From 02-FULL-45-11b sp041663485 (GTDB lineage: Bacteria; Patescibacteriota; Patescibacteriia; Buchananbacterales; UBA6539): a stretch of DNA of 44,063 nucleotides. Position numbers and translations under genes: made by a program. The notes below the pieces were generated by a model. The model saw nothing but the letters and a program-made list of their open reading frames with translations, was not told the DNA's origin and made no database searches. The stretch's first letter is position 1. Each line of letters begins with the position of its first letter. Below are positions 1 to 9,076 of this stretch, piece after piece. The stretch covers positions 1 through 44,063 of the forward strand of contig JBAYMO010000008.1 of NCBI GenBank assembly GCA_041663485.1. Direction: 5' to 3'.

Positions 1-23
1 ATTTCAACGCCCATAGTGGATAG

Positions 24-75
<52 letters not shown>

Positions 76-106
76 TGGCGAACAGCCAAACCCTTGGGAC
101 CTTCTA

Positions 107-142
<36 letters not shown>

Positions 143-355
143 GAACCTGGTCGTCGATGTGGACTCTTGGACCAGACTAGCCTGTTATCCCCGGAGTAGC
201 TTTTATCCGTTGAGCTTCCGCCGTCCTATATCGTACGGTCGGATCACTAAGTTCTACTTTCGTAACTGCTTGTCTTGTAGGACTCGCAGTAAAGCTGGCA
301 TTTGCCTTTACGCTATCGGTTCGATTTCCATCCGAACCTAGCCAACCTTTGTAAA

Positions 356-401
<46 letters not shown>

Positions 402-459
402 ATCAGATACTGTTTCCTCCCCCGATTCAGGGGGCTAGATTAGAATTATCACAACACAA

Positions 460-493
460 GGGTGGTATCTCACTGTTGCCTAAGCTCCCACCT
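460..493 (-). other. Truncated L1 stalk region of 23S rRNA (H76-H78 largely missing)
   Basis: In the rRNA strand the H75 arms GGTGGGAG and TACCACCC are separated by only about 17 nt (CTTAGGCAACAGTGAGA). In E. coli, recalled from memory, the same arms flank about 45 nt that form H76-H78, the uL1 binding site. Losses of ribosomal proteins including uL1 in some CPR lineages have been reported. The match between such a loss and this rRNA deletion is inference. Confidence 0.75.
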
Positions 494-1089
494 ATTCTGA
501 ACAGGTGAAATAATAATTCAATATCAAATTGTAGTAAAGCTTCACGGGGTCTTTTCGTCCAGCTGCGCGTACCCAGCATCTTCACTGGACTTGTAATTTC
601 ACCGAGTTCCTCGTTGAGAGAGTTCTCAAGTCGTTATGCCATTCGTGCAGGTCGTAACTTACACGACAAGGAATTTCGCTACCTTAGGACGATTATAGTT
701 ATCGCCGGCGTTCATCAGCGCTTCGGTTTAAAGCTGCCCCTGTATTGCTACAGGATGACCTCACCCCTTAACGTTCTGACACTGGCCAGGCATCAGCCCC
801 TATACTTCAGCTTACGCTTTTGCAGGGACCTGTGTTTTTGATAAACAGTCGCTTGAGATCTTTAGCTGCGGCCCTATTGCTAGGGCAGTCCTTATTGCGA
901 ACTTACGGACGTTGTTTTGCCGAGTTCCTAAACGAGGATTCTCTCGTACACCTTGGCACACTTATGCCCGCCTACCTGTGTCGGTTTGCAGTACGATTAT
1001 CTTATAAACATGCAAGGAAGCTTTTCTTGGCACTCCTTCAACTCTAGTTGACTCTGCCGAGGCTTTGTCTTCCGGCGCGCTCCACACGC

Positions 1090-1148
1090 AGCCAATAGCT
1101 CATCGCTAATAGCCAATAAAATATAATTTGCTATTTGCAATTTGCTCC
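1090..1148 (-). repeat. Period-7 repeat tract inside the 23S gene (H58/H59 region)
   Basis: In the rRNA sense strand this reads as imperfect heptamers of the type GAGCAAA / TTGCAAA / TAGCAAA and, on the far side, ATTGGCT / ATTAGCG / ATGAGCT / ATTGGCT. The AATAGC and GCTATT parts can pair, so the tract probably forms an irregular helix on the ribosome surface. The same AGCAAAT-like unit makes up the long tract at 31201-31389. Confidence 0.6.
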
Positions 1149-1558
1149 GTGCTGTGTGCGAAGCACACCGACGTCCATACCATAGAACGTTAGAACATTC
1201 AAAATGCGTCCTTTCCAGGTTTTTTATAAGATAGTGCAGGAATATTAACCTGCTCTTCCATCGGCTACGCCTTTCGGCCTCACCTTAGGATCGACTAACC
1301 CTGGGTCGATTCTCGTTGCCCAGGAAACCTTAGGCTTACGGTGGGCAGGATTTTCACCTGCCTTTTTGCTACTCATGCCAACATTCTCACTTCTATAAAC
1401 TCCAGCTAGTCTCACGGCTAACCTTCAGCGCTTATAGAATGCTCCTCTACCGCTTGTTCGTCGAGTGACAAACAAGCCCGCAGCTTCGGTATGACGTTTA
1501 GCCCCGGTAAATTTTCGGCGCCATTCGACTTGACCAGTGAGCTGTTACGCTTTCTTTA

Positions 1559-1589
<31 letters not shown>

Positions 1590-1985
1590 TTGTTTAAATC
1601 AAATGACTACCTTTTACACTTAACGTCAATTTAGGGACCTTAGCTTGCGATCAGGGCTGTTTCCCTTTAGACTAATGCAGCTTAGCCCGCATAGTCTGAC
1701 TCCCGGATATTCCGCCGCAGTATTCGGAGTTTGGTTAAAGACAGTAGTATTTCTACATCTGCCTCTATTCAGTGCTCTACCCCCACGGTTACTATCCGAG
1801 GCTAGTCCAAAAACTATTTCGAGGAGAACCAGCTATTACCAAGTTCGATTGGAATTTCTCCGCTAACCACAACTCATCCCCGAGTGTTGCACGGCTCGTG
1901 GGTTCGGTCCTCCCGTGCCTGTTACAGCACGTTCAACCTGGTCATGGCTAGATCACCTGGTTTCGGGTCTTATGAATGCTACAAT

Positions 1986-2033
1986 TTCGCGAGTTGATTA
2001 TCCCGGCAAATATTGGGATAATCAACAAGCGAA
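1986..2033 (-). other. Extended helix in 23S rRNA with perfect 12-bp stem
   Basis: GTTGATTATCCC at one side and GGGATAATCAAC at the other form a perfect 12-bp stem with a 10-nt loop (1993-2026). TTTCGC and GCGAAA extend it after a small internal mismatch. It sits just 5' of the conserved GACCCGAAACC segment, near E. coli 600-670, where E. coli has a shorter arm. It is an expansion segment, not an intron with an ORF. Confidence 0.7.
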
Positions 2034-2903
2034 AACGGGGGTTAACCCTTGCTTTCACTGCGCCTTCTTCGCCGAAGCGAATTAAGCTAAGCAACATCCA
2101 TAAACTCGTTGGCTCATTCTTCAATAGGAACGCCGTCATCCCGCGAAGCGGGACTCCGACTTATTGTAAGCAAATGGTTTCAGATACTATTTCATCGCCC
2201 TCACCGGGCTGCTTTTCACCTTTCCCTCATGGTACTTGTCCACTATCGATCATCAAAAGTATTTAGCTTTACGGCATAGTCGCCGTGGATTCCTACAGGG
2301 TTTCTCGAGTCCCGTAGTACTCAAGATAAAAACTGCAGAGCTATAATTCCTTTCGCTTACGGGGCTATCACCGTCTTTGGCACCGCTTTCCAGCGGCTTC
2401 TGCTAGGAAATATAGTTTTTGACTCCGCTTGAACCTGCAAGGGTTCAAAATGTCCTTATCTTACAACGTCCTATAAACATTGGGCTTGCACCCTTTAATA
2501 TGCTTTGATCAAGTTCCCCACAAAGGAAATAAATCCCTTGCAGAAAACTTAACCTAGGCAAAAGCTTACAGAATTTGAGCTCTTCCCATTTCGTTCGCCA
2601 CTACTTTGGGAATGGGCAAATTACTAACTGTAAATTCCGTAAACGGAATCGACAGTAAGTAACTCGCAAATTTTTTTCTTTTCCTCTGGCTACTGAGATG
2701 TTTCACTTCACCAGGTCTTCCTCATTAACCTATGGATTCAGTTAATGATACTCTGATCTTCCATCAGAGTGGGTTTCCCCATTCGGAGATCTCCGGGTCA
2801 CAGGTTGCTTGCCACCTAACCGAAGCTTTTCGCAGGCTGCTACGTCCTTCATCGTCTTTTGATGTCGAGGCATCCACCATTTGCCCTTGATTACTATTTA
2901 ACC

Positions 2904-3245
2904 ACAAGAATTGGGAAGCCAGTCGTGACACTGACTACAATTCTCGTCTTTTGTTAACTATCCAGTTAACAACTTCAAGGTGTACTAATTATTTTAGATG
3001 CTGGTTGAATTTTCAAGGTTCTTGTTCTACCGTAAACTTCCAAAGTTCAGTTGATCAAATATGATCCGCTAAACTTTAGAAATTTATTTTTTATGGAAGG
3101 GACAAAAAAACCGCTTGGTCCCAAGCGGCGTAAATAGCGATAAGAATATTCAGACGCTCATGCGCTTGGGGATTTAAGAATATGATTTCGTTCGCTCATA
3201 TTTTATATCTATTCTTTAAGTCATTGCTCGCGCATGGCGAGTTAA
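2904..3245 (-). promoter_or_regulatory. 23S rRNA leader
   Basis: The stretch between the consensus promoter at 3253-3281 and the mature 23S 5' end holds no gene. It carries ACCTTGAAAATTC and GTTAACTGGATAGTTAAC motifs that look like rRNA leader or spacer processing elements, and near its start a terminator-like hairpin (3104-3128). No 16S rRNA or tRNA is visible, so the 23S gene seems to be transcribed alone. Confidence 0.5.
3104..3128 (-). terminator. Intrinsic-terminator-like hairpin in the 23S leader
   Basis: On the minus strand CCGCTTGG-GA-CCAAGCGG is followed at once by seven T's. It lies about 120 nt downstream of the strong promoter and about 200 nt before the 23S gene. It could terminate a short leader RNA, attenuate rRNA transcription, or be overridden by antitermination. 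Confidence 0.65.
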
Positions 3246-3252
3246 CAGTAGA

Positions 3253-3281
3253 ATTATAGCGCATTTGAAAAACAATGTCAA
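3253..3281 (-). promoter_or_regulatory. Consensus promoter for 23S rRNA
   Basis: Minus strand: TTGACA (3276-3281), 17-bp spacer, TATAAT (3253-3258). This is a perfect sigma-70-type consensus, as expected for a stable-RNA gene. Its upstream part abuts the stop of the DUF5654 gene. Confidence 0.85.
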
Positions 3282-3285
3282 TACC

Positions 3286-3600
3286 TTATTTGGAGCGTTT
3301 TTCGTCGTTATCATCTATGGATTTTTTGGCTAAATTTACCGTTCGACCCAGATAAATTGTCAGCACTACCACCAGGATGGTGATAAATAGTGCATAAACT
3401 GTTAACGCCAGCAAATTTCCGCCCGGTTGCGGGAAATAAGTATTAAACATGGCCTTAATGGCTTCGTTCCAAGCCAAGGCCGCTACTAACCCCAGACCAG
3501 CCGTGACTAAATCAGACATTTTTTGCAGTACCTCTAGACGTAATTTCCTTACTTCTTGAGTAACGGTTTTTTTAATTTTTTTTATTTTCTCTTTGGGCAT
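3286..3600 (-). CDS. DUF5654-family membrane protein
   Basis: A 104-residue protein. A basic, helical N-terminus (residues 1-30, Lys-rich) is followed by a first hydrophobic helix with the motif LGLVAALAWNEAIKA, a short loop (FPQPGG), and a second membrane helix at about 64-86, then a charged tail. The AALAWNEAIK segment is what I associate with DUF5654, a small family common in CPR and archaea. Function is unknown. No good Shine-Dalgarno precedes the ATG. The 23S promoter starts directly after its stop codon. Confidence 0.7.
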   Translation of the reverse strand: MPKEKIKKIKKTVTQEVRKLRLEVLQKMSDLVTAGLGLVAALAWNEAIKAMFNTYFPQPGGNLLALTVYALFITILVVVLTIYLGRTVNLAKKSIDDNDEKRSK

Positions 3601-3691
3601 ATTTTTATTTTATTTCATATCTATTCTATATAATAACATAGTTTCTAATAATCTTTTAGATTAGATTGGATTTCAAATAATTATTACGATC

Positions 3692-5407
3692 TTAAAAGAC
3701 TTCCAAGTCTCCGTACTGATCGGTCGCACTTTTAAAAACATTAAAAAAATTAAAATCACTAAAGCGCCAAATACTAAAAGAGTGCTGCATGGGCGTATTG
3801 GGTATGGGCGTATTGCCATACGCCCCTATCTCGAGCACCGCCAATTCATTTTGGCCGTCTTGGTCAAAATCTCCAAGATTCATCTGCCAAATCGCATTAT
3901 CCAAGGCGGACGAGCCCCAAATATTTTTTAAATTGCCAGCCGACTTATCCCATTGATATAAGAATAAATGATTAGAGATATTTTTGTCATTTTCTTTGAC
4001 CCAAAATGGCTTGGACGGACCATAGCTCCCCTCTTTCCAAAGCGAAAACCCAATTTCTACCTGACCATCATTATTGAAATCACCAATCAAAACATTATCA
4101 ACTTGCCATTTAGCGTCCGTTCGCCAAATGGCCTGATTATTTTTTATCACATAGCCTACTCGATTAACCACCACTGCCTCTTCGGCCTGATTATCACCAT
4201 CCAAATCCGCGCTTTGATAAACCGTAAAATTCGATTCAGGTTTGGTTGAATTAATTTTCCAGCTTGGCCGCGAAACATAATTTTTTCCGTTCCAGACATA
4301 CTTGCCTGACTGGCTAATGGGATATTGCAACCTATTAATAATTTTTTTAGCAGTAGTGGCATCAGCCAGATTCGGTTGAAAAGATTTATTAATTTTAATT
4401 GGTAAAAATTCTATACTTTTAATCTTTTTGGACTGAAATACTATTTTTAGCATCAAACCCTCTTGGGTATCCTCCGACCAGGTTTGATCAAAAACGAAAT
4501 TTCCCAAAGAATAAATTATATAACCGTCTTGATATTTTTCAAATGTCTGAACTACATGAGGATGATGGCCCAAGACTAAACTGGCGCCGGCCTCAATGGC
4601 GGCTTGGGCAAAATCTTTTTGGTTTTTGTTGGGTTTGGCTTGATATTCCGTGCCTTCGTGCAAAGACACGATGACAAAATCCACCTGGGGTCTCAGGGCA
4701 GTAATATCGTTTTTCATCTTATCTTCATCAGCATAATTAACGTTTGCTATCTTGGCACTCGACAACATAAATTTTGGAGAAGCCTGACCGTAAGTATAGG
4801 CCAAAAAGCCGAATTTGAGACCATTTTTTTCAATAATAATCGGCTGACCAATTTCCGGCGCGCTGGCTCCGGCGCCGACATATTTAATACCGGCCTTATT
4901 TAATTCAGAAAAAGTCGAGGCAAAACCGGCTTGGCCAAAATTTAGCGTATGATTATTAGCCAAAGACAAAACATCAAATCCGGCCAGCTGCAATCCTTGA
5001 ATTGATTTCGGGTCGGTGCGAAAGGAAAACTCGCCGGGCAAAATCGGCCGGCCGGCGATGATTGGGGTTTCCAAATTGCCGAAAGTAATATCGGCCGCGC
5101 GCAAATCATTGGCTAATAATTTAAAAGGCCAAGTAAAATCATTCTTTTTAACCATGACCGCTTCCACGCTTCGCGACAGCATAATATCGCCCACGGCCAA
5201 TAAGCTGACTGCCGGTTCGGGCTTAGAATATTTAGGCAAGATAATTGGTTTGGTTGCATCAAGTGTCGTACTGACGGCAAACTGATCCATTGTTTCGTTT
5301 TGATTATTCGACCATTGGCGCTGCCCGCCGGCGAAATTAAATACTATCAAAACACCACCAACGACTATGGCCAAAGACAAAATGATAATAAATATATACT
5401 TTTTCAT
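3692..5407 (-). CDS. CapA-like (PGA_cap) metallophosphatase with C-terminal FG-GAP/VCBS-type repeats
   Basis: A 571-residue membrane-anchored exported protein. Residues 5-27 form a membrane anchor. Residues ~65-335 match the poly-gamma-glutamate capsule protein CapA family, a calcineurin-like metal-dependent phosphatase fold: GDIMLSRS, NLETPI, LANNHTLNFG, HEGTEY, GHHPHVVQ and YSLGNFVFDQ are visible. The C-terminal third has three DxDxDG-like calcium loops (DLDGDNQAEE, DFNNDGQVEI, DFDQDGQNEL) typical of integrin-like FG-GAP/VCBS repeats. It probably acts outside the membrane in envelope or polymer metabolism. No capB/capC neighbour exists, so polyglutamate synthesis is not implied. A TATAAT box (5419-5424) lies just before the start. 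Confidence 0.85.
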   Translation of the reverse strand: MKKYIFIIILSLAIVVGGVLIVFNFAGGQRQWSNNQNETMDQFAVSTTLDATKPIILPKYSKPEPAVSLLAVGDIMLSRSVEAVMVKKNDFTWPFKLLANDLRAADITFGNLETPIIAGRPILPGEFSFRTDPKSIQGLQLAGFDVLSLANNHTLNFGQAGFASTFSELNKAGIKYVGAGASAPEIGQPIIIEKNGLKFGFLAYTYGQASPKFMLSSAKIANVNYADEDKMKNDITALRPQVDFVIVSLHEGTEYQAKPNKNQKDFAQAAIEAGASLVLGHHPHVVQTFEKYQDGYIIYSLGNFVFDQTWSEDTQEGLMLKIVFQSKKIKSIEFLPIKINKSFQPNLADATTAKKIINRLQYPISQSGKYVWNGKNYVSRPSWKINSTKPESNFTVYQSADLDGDNQAEEAVVVNRVGYVIKNNQAIWRTDAKWQVDNVLIGDFNNDGQVEIGFSLWKEGSYGPSKPFWVKENDKNISNHLFLYQWDKSAGNLKNIWGSSALDNAIWQMNLGDFDQDGQNELAVLEIGAYGNTPIPNTPMQHSFSIWRFSDFNFFNVFKSATDQYGDLEVF

Positions 5408-5431
5408 ACCTTAATATCATTATACCACTTT

Positions 5432-5463
5432 AAAAAAAGAAGCCGCACCAGATCTGGAGCAGC
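5432..5463 (-). terminator. Intrinsic terminator after the 109-residue zinc-ribbon-like gene
   Basis: Minus strand: an imperfect GC-rich stem GCTGCTCC...GGTGCGGC around AGATCT, followed by TTCTTTTTTT. It ends the gene stopping at 5474 and separates it from the CapA-like gene. Confidence 0.7.
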
Positions 5464-5473
5464 CCAACAGAGA

Positions 5474-5803
5474 TCATTGCCTCGGCATTTTTACTGCCTG
5501 ATGGCGGTTTTGATGTAGAAACAATACTAATTGGGTAAAACCATCTGGTTCAATGCGGTAATAGCCGACTCTAACAAATCCCATCCGCCGTCGAAACGAC
5601 TGCCAAAGGTTTAATTCTTCGTTGCGCCCAATCAAAGGATGCAAAGGCAATTCATCATGAACCATGATAACGCAGCCATAGCAATCAACATCACCACAGA
5701 CCCAATAGTGCCCAAGATGACAATCAAAGACTCTGTTTAACTCTGCCCCTCGCCAGAGTGCACCACAAGACAAGCATCGAAAAAGATCGGTTGGCTCTGT
5801 CAT
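5474..5803 (-). CDS. Hypothetical Cys-rich (zinc-ribbon-like) protein
   Basis: 109 residues, not recognised. Cys and His pairs are CLSCG at residues 10-14 and a dense CHLGHYWVCGDVDCYGC stretch at about 28-44, suggesting one or two metal sites. The rest is an Arg- and aromatic-rich domain with no known motif. It has a strong Shine-Dalgarno (GGAGGGCGG), its own promoter (5848-5876) and its own terminator, and is richer in G+C than its neighbours. It belongs to the set of stand-alone cassette-like genes in this window. Confidence 0.65.
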   Translation of the reverse strand: MTEPTDLFRCLSCGALWRGAELNRVFDCHLGHYWVCGDVDCYGCVIMVHDELPLHPLIGRNEELNLWQSFRRRMGFVRVGYYRIEPDGFTQLVLFLHQNRHQAVKMPRQ

Positions 5804-5847
5804 CGCTTCCGCCCTCCGTTAATTTTAGACACAAAAACACCAAACCA

Positions 5848-5876
5848 ATATTACGCCCGCTAATTTATAATGTCAA
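5848..5876 (-). promoter_or_regulatory. Promoter of the 5474-5803 gene
   Basis: Minus strand TTGACA (5871-5876), 17-bp spacer, TAATAT (5848-5853). The predicted start near 5841 gives a leader of about 38 nt. Confidence 0.75.
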
Positions 5877-5880
5877 ACTA

Positions 5881-5906
5881 AAATCCCGACGGTTAAGCCG
5901 GGATTT
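5881..5906 (-). terminator. Terminator after the YdcF-like gene
   Basis: AAATCCCG...CGGGATTT stem with a 10-nt loop, followed on the minus strand by a weak T-rich stretch. It lies between the YdcF-like gene and the promoter of the next gene. Confidence 0.55.
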
Positions 5907-5942
5907 ATTTCGAGTCTCAGGTTCTATTTATAATCTCATACT

Positions 5943-6557
5943 TTAACGAAACTTATAATTACTCTTGCGCATGTCTTCCACACCTTTTTCTTCCATAGCA
6001 ATTCGATGCTGCATGTCTGGACTACTATACGCATCTTTAATTTCTTTCTCCCAACGCCTCGGGTCTGACTCCAAAACTATCTTCTCGGCTGATTCAATGT
6101 TGATATCCACACCTTTAAACATCTCACGCAATTCCGGACGTTGATCTATAAATTCACGTATACGCGGCAGATGATATTCGTTAGAGATAATCGTCGCCTC
6201 ATTAATTCCTCGATCGCGCAAAATTTTTGCCACCTCTAGAAGTTGAGTATAAGTACTGATTGAACGATCTTCCAAAATAATTCTTTCAGGTGGCACACCT
6301 AATGACCTTAACTCATCGGCAATTACCTGAGCCAAAGTCGGAGCTCCTTCATCTTCTTTAAACTGACTATATCCGCCGGAAGCAATAACCAAAGACTGCG
6401 GGTTATTCTGTAAGTAATACGCGCCTGCTTCAACTCGCAAATAATCACCAGTTATTCCCGCATAATCACCTTCATTAAAATTGGCTGTACGCCAATGCCC
6501 ATTTTCATTCTTAACCAACCCGCCACCTAAAATTATAATCGCCGCTTCGGTATTCAT
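5943..6557 (-). CDS. YdcF/ElyC-like DUF218 family protein
   Basis: 204 residues. The DUF218 pattern is clear: an N-terminal strand AAIIILGGG, VIASGGYS (~58-65), the segment LGVPPERIILEDRSISTYTQ (~90-109), and the late strand with SNEYHLPR (~126-133). The Gly-rich loop, acidic ED and His-Arg pair match SanA/YdcF/ElyC proteins, several of which affect envelope integrity or polyprenyl-linked polymers. Unlike ElyC it has no membrane segment, so it should be cytosolic. It lies 5 nt downstream of the DUF3160 gene, which points to co-transcription. The substrate is unknown. Confidence 0.8.
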   Translation of the reverse strand: MNTEAAIIILGGGLVKNENGHWRTANFNEGDYAGITGDYLRVEAGAYYLQNNPQSLVIASGGYSQFKEDEGAPTLAQVIADELRSLGVPPERIILEDRSISTYTQLLEVAKILRDRGINEATIISNEYHLPRIREFIDQRPELREMFKGVDINIESAEKIVLESDPRRWEKEIKDAYSSPDMQHRIAMEEKGVEDMRKSNYKFR

Positions 6558-6562
6558 AAAAA

Positions 6563-8983
6563 TTATTTGGCCATAAACGCGCTGGTCCAGTCCGGCATGG
6601 CCGGCTGTTTATTTTCTGATAATGTGCTGCGCCATTTCTCATCAGTCAAACGATCATTAATATCCCAAGGGAATTCATAATAAGAATAAACTCCGCCGCG
6701 CGCGACCCGCAACTTACCTTCAATCGGCACCACCACGTAAATGTCGCTAATATAGCCCGTGGCTTCTTCCAAAACTTGCCCGTTCGGGTCAGTGGCGACA
6801 TCGGCCACAATCGCCGCCGGTTCTTGGCTCAACTGACTTTTATCATTAATACCATAGTCTTTAACCGCCTCCAGCCACATATGCTCCAAACTGCCGCCAT
6901 AACTACGAATTAATTCATAGTCGTCATCGGTTAAAGCTTGATTATTTAATTCTTTCTCGGAAATTTCTTTCAATCGAGTCGATAAAGTAGCCAAACGATC
7001 AAGCAAATCAATCTGATTTTGATCAATCAAAGTTCTAAGCTGCAAACCTTCCTTGGTCATTTTGGCCAAAGCGGCTAAACGAGAATATAGATAAGGATTC
7101 GGTTCCACCCAGCCGCGATCATCTTTTTTCTCCGGCGCGCCGCCGCCCAACTCCGCGTAAACCTGCTTGGCGTATAAAATCGTATCATGTTTTAATTCCG
7201 TCCAATTACCCAAGAAGGTGTTCAAACTTTTTTTCGTCCAGGCGTCGTTTAACATAAAGCTCGGATAACCGGCCGGCGCTTCGGCCAAAAGCGGGCGTAA
7301 GAAATACAGCCAACCCCAATACAAATTCTGCGTCCAAGTCTGACCATTTAGAGAGGCAACGTAAGTTCTCATTTTGTTTAAATTTTGCGTATAACAAGCG
7401 TAATCGGTTTCCCCTTTTGCGGTCTGCAAATCAGCGGCTGAGGCTGAGCCGAAAGCCGCGGCCAAATCCAAACCTGAGGGCAAACGTCTTGATTCCAATG
7501 AAACCCAAGTGGTCGGATCGGTATCACAAGCATGATTTTTATCACCCACTTCACGGTAAACTAAACGCTGAAAGATATCGGCATCCAAAGTATAGCGCTG
7601 ACCCATAAATCTTAAGCCTTTGATTTCCGCGCTACGATCCGGCTGAAATCTGGCGTCAAAAATCGGCATGGAATTTATTTTTGGACCGGCCAAATTGGCG
7701 GCCGCAGTCACAAAACTTTGTAATTTATCTTCATTGGGCAAGTCGCTCAGAGTATAATTTTGGCCATAAACTTTGGCAATTTCTTTGGCATAGTCTTGAT
7801 AAGTCAAATCATCAGCTATGCCCACGAAAAAACTGGTTGGTTCATAAATTTTTTCCCAGCTGTCTTTGGTAGCCTGATTACTTTCCAAAGCCTGAGTCAA
7901 TAAAATCGCGGACTTGGTCTCGTCGTCTGACTTAAGTCTAAAGGTCATGCGACCCAAAAACATCATGGATTTGAAATACGCTTTTAAATCTTCGGTTTTG
8001 GTATAATGACCGCGAGCAATATATTGACTGTAATCTTCTTTCAATGGATCTTTTTCATTGCTGCCGCCAATATTCATTACTGGCGAAGCGAAAATATTAC
8101 TATGCTCATTAATTAACTTTAACTCGGCCTCAACCTCAGTGGCCACATAATCCGCTGGTTTGGCGTTGGAGTAAACTAATCTATTGGCCACCGTAAAAAA
8201 TGCCACATTGCGCTTGGCGGCATTTTCCCAAACCGTGCCTTTGAGCTGATCATACTGAGCCTGGCTGGCTTTAACTAAATTGTAGGTTAAAGTCGTTAAC
8301 TCGGCTTTAAGTTTATTAGTTTCAATGCTGCGCAGCAAGAAATCAAAGGCTAAATGATAATTATGAACCAAAGAATCGGAACTGACGAAGCTAGGCATAA
8401 AACCATAACGATTGCTTTCGTAAATGCTAAAAAATTCCTGGCCATAGCCCGGCACCACGACAAAATTATTTTTGGCCAGCATGGCTTTGGCGGCCTCGGA
8501 AATATATTGGACTTGATCTTTATTAATAATATTGGATAAATCTTTTTCCGTTTGATAAGTCGCCACGGCCGGAGTGATATTTACTTTGTCTTCTTGATAA
8601 TTAGCAAACGGCGTAGCCATGGCAATCGGCGCGCCGATTAAATCAGAAATTTTTTCAATGATAGATTTGGCGGGCACAACCGGCGCCTGGGCATTATCTT
8701 CGACTTTAGCCACCGAAGCACTATTTAATTGATAATTTACATACCAATAATAAGCCGCAAAGCTGCCGCTGCCCAAAATCAAAAATACAAAGATAATAAC
8801 CATTAACCAACCAGCTGAAGAAAGTTTACCGGTTTTTTTAATCGGTGCGGAAGGCGGAGTCGGAACTTTTGCTGGTGCGGTCGGAGTACTAGGAGCAAAA
8901 GGTGAAGCAGGCATGGAATTGGTTGCCGGGACAACTGGAGCAGCCACTGGTTGATTAGACGATGGGGATTTTTGATCAAACAT
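6563..8983 (-). CDS. DUF3160 domain protein, membrane-anchored
   Basis: 806 residues. A Pro/Ala/Ser-rich cytosolic N-terminus (1-50) leads to one membrane helix (about 57-82) and then a large extracytoplasmic domain. Segments such as NFVVVPGYGQEFFSIYES, PSFVSSDSLVHNYHLAFD and the late HMWLEAVKDYG region fit DUF3160, a large helical domain common in CPR and some archaea, function unknown. No catalytic residues can be named. It is first in a two-gene minus-strand unit with the YdcF-like gene. Its leader is A+T-rich with no strong Shine-Dalgarno. Confidence 0.75.
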   Translation of the reverse strand: MFDQKSPSSNQPVAAPVVPATNSMPASPFAPSTPTAPAKVPTPPSAPIKKTGKLSSAGWLMVIIFVFLILGSGSFAAYYWYVNYQLNSASVAKVEDNAQAPVVPAKSIIEKISDLIGAPIAMATPFANYQEDKVNITPAVATYQTEKDLSNIINKDQVQYISEAAKAMLAKNNFVVVPGYGQEFFSIYESNRYGFMPSFVSSDSLVHNYHLAFDFLLRSIETNKLKAELTTLTYNLVKASQAQYDQLKGTVWENAAKRNVAFFTVANRLVYSNAKPADYVATEVEAELKLINEHSNIFASPVMNIGGSNEKDPLKEDYSQYIARGHYTKTEDLKAYFKSMMFLGRMTFRLKSDDETKSAILLTQALESNQATKDSWEKIYEPTSFFVGIADDLTYQDYAKEIAKVYGQNYTLSDLPNEDKLQSFVTAAANLAGPKINSMPIFDARFQPDRSAEIKGLRFMGQRYTLDADIFQRLVYREVGDKNHACDTDPTTWVSLESRRLPSGLDLAAAFGSASAADLQTAKGETDYACYTQNLNKMRTYVASLNGQTWTQNLYWGWLYFLRPLLAEAPAGYPSFMLNDAWTKKSLNTFLGNWTELKHDTILYAKQVYAELGGGAPEKKDDRGWVEPNPYLYSRLAALAKMTKEGLQLRTLIDQNQIDLLDRLATLSTRLKEISEKELNNQALTDDDYELIRSYGGSLEHMWLEAVKDYGINDKSQLSQEPAAIVADVATDPNGQVLEEATGYISDIYVVVPIEGKLRVARGGVYSYYEFPWDINDRLTDEKWRSTLSENKQPAMPDWTSAFMAK

Positions 8984-9052
8984 AATCGTAAAATTATTTA
9001 TATGTAATATTACTATAATTATAGCACAACTTTCTTACTTTCTCATAGAAAT

Positions 9053-9076
9053 AAAAAAGGCATGAAAGTCATGCCT
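9053..9076 (-). terminator. Terminator overlapping the stop codon of the 9069-9530 gene
   Basis: AGGCATGA-CTT-TCATGCCT followed by a T-run on the minus strand. The TGA stop of the gene forms part of the stem, a compact arrangement. Confidence 0.8.

Noticed and set aside
2904..3245. 16S rRNA or spacer tRNA upstream of 23S
   Set aside because: No such sequence is seen; a protein gene follows directly behind the promoter.
3692..5407. Poly-gamma-glutamate capsule operon
   Set aside because: Only the CapA-like domain is present; capB, capC and capD-like genes are absent.
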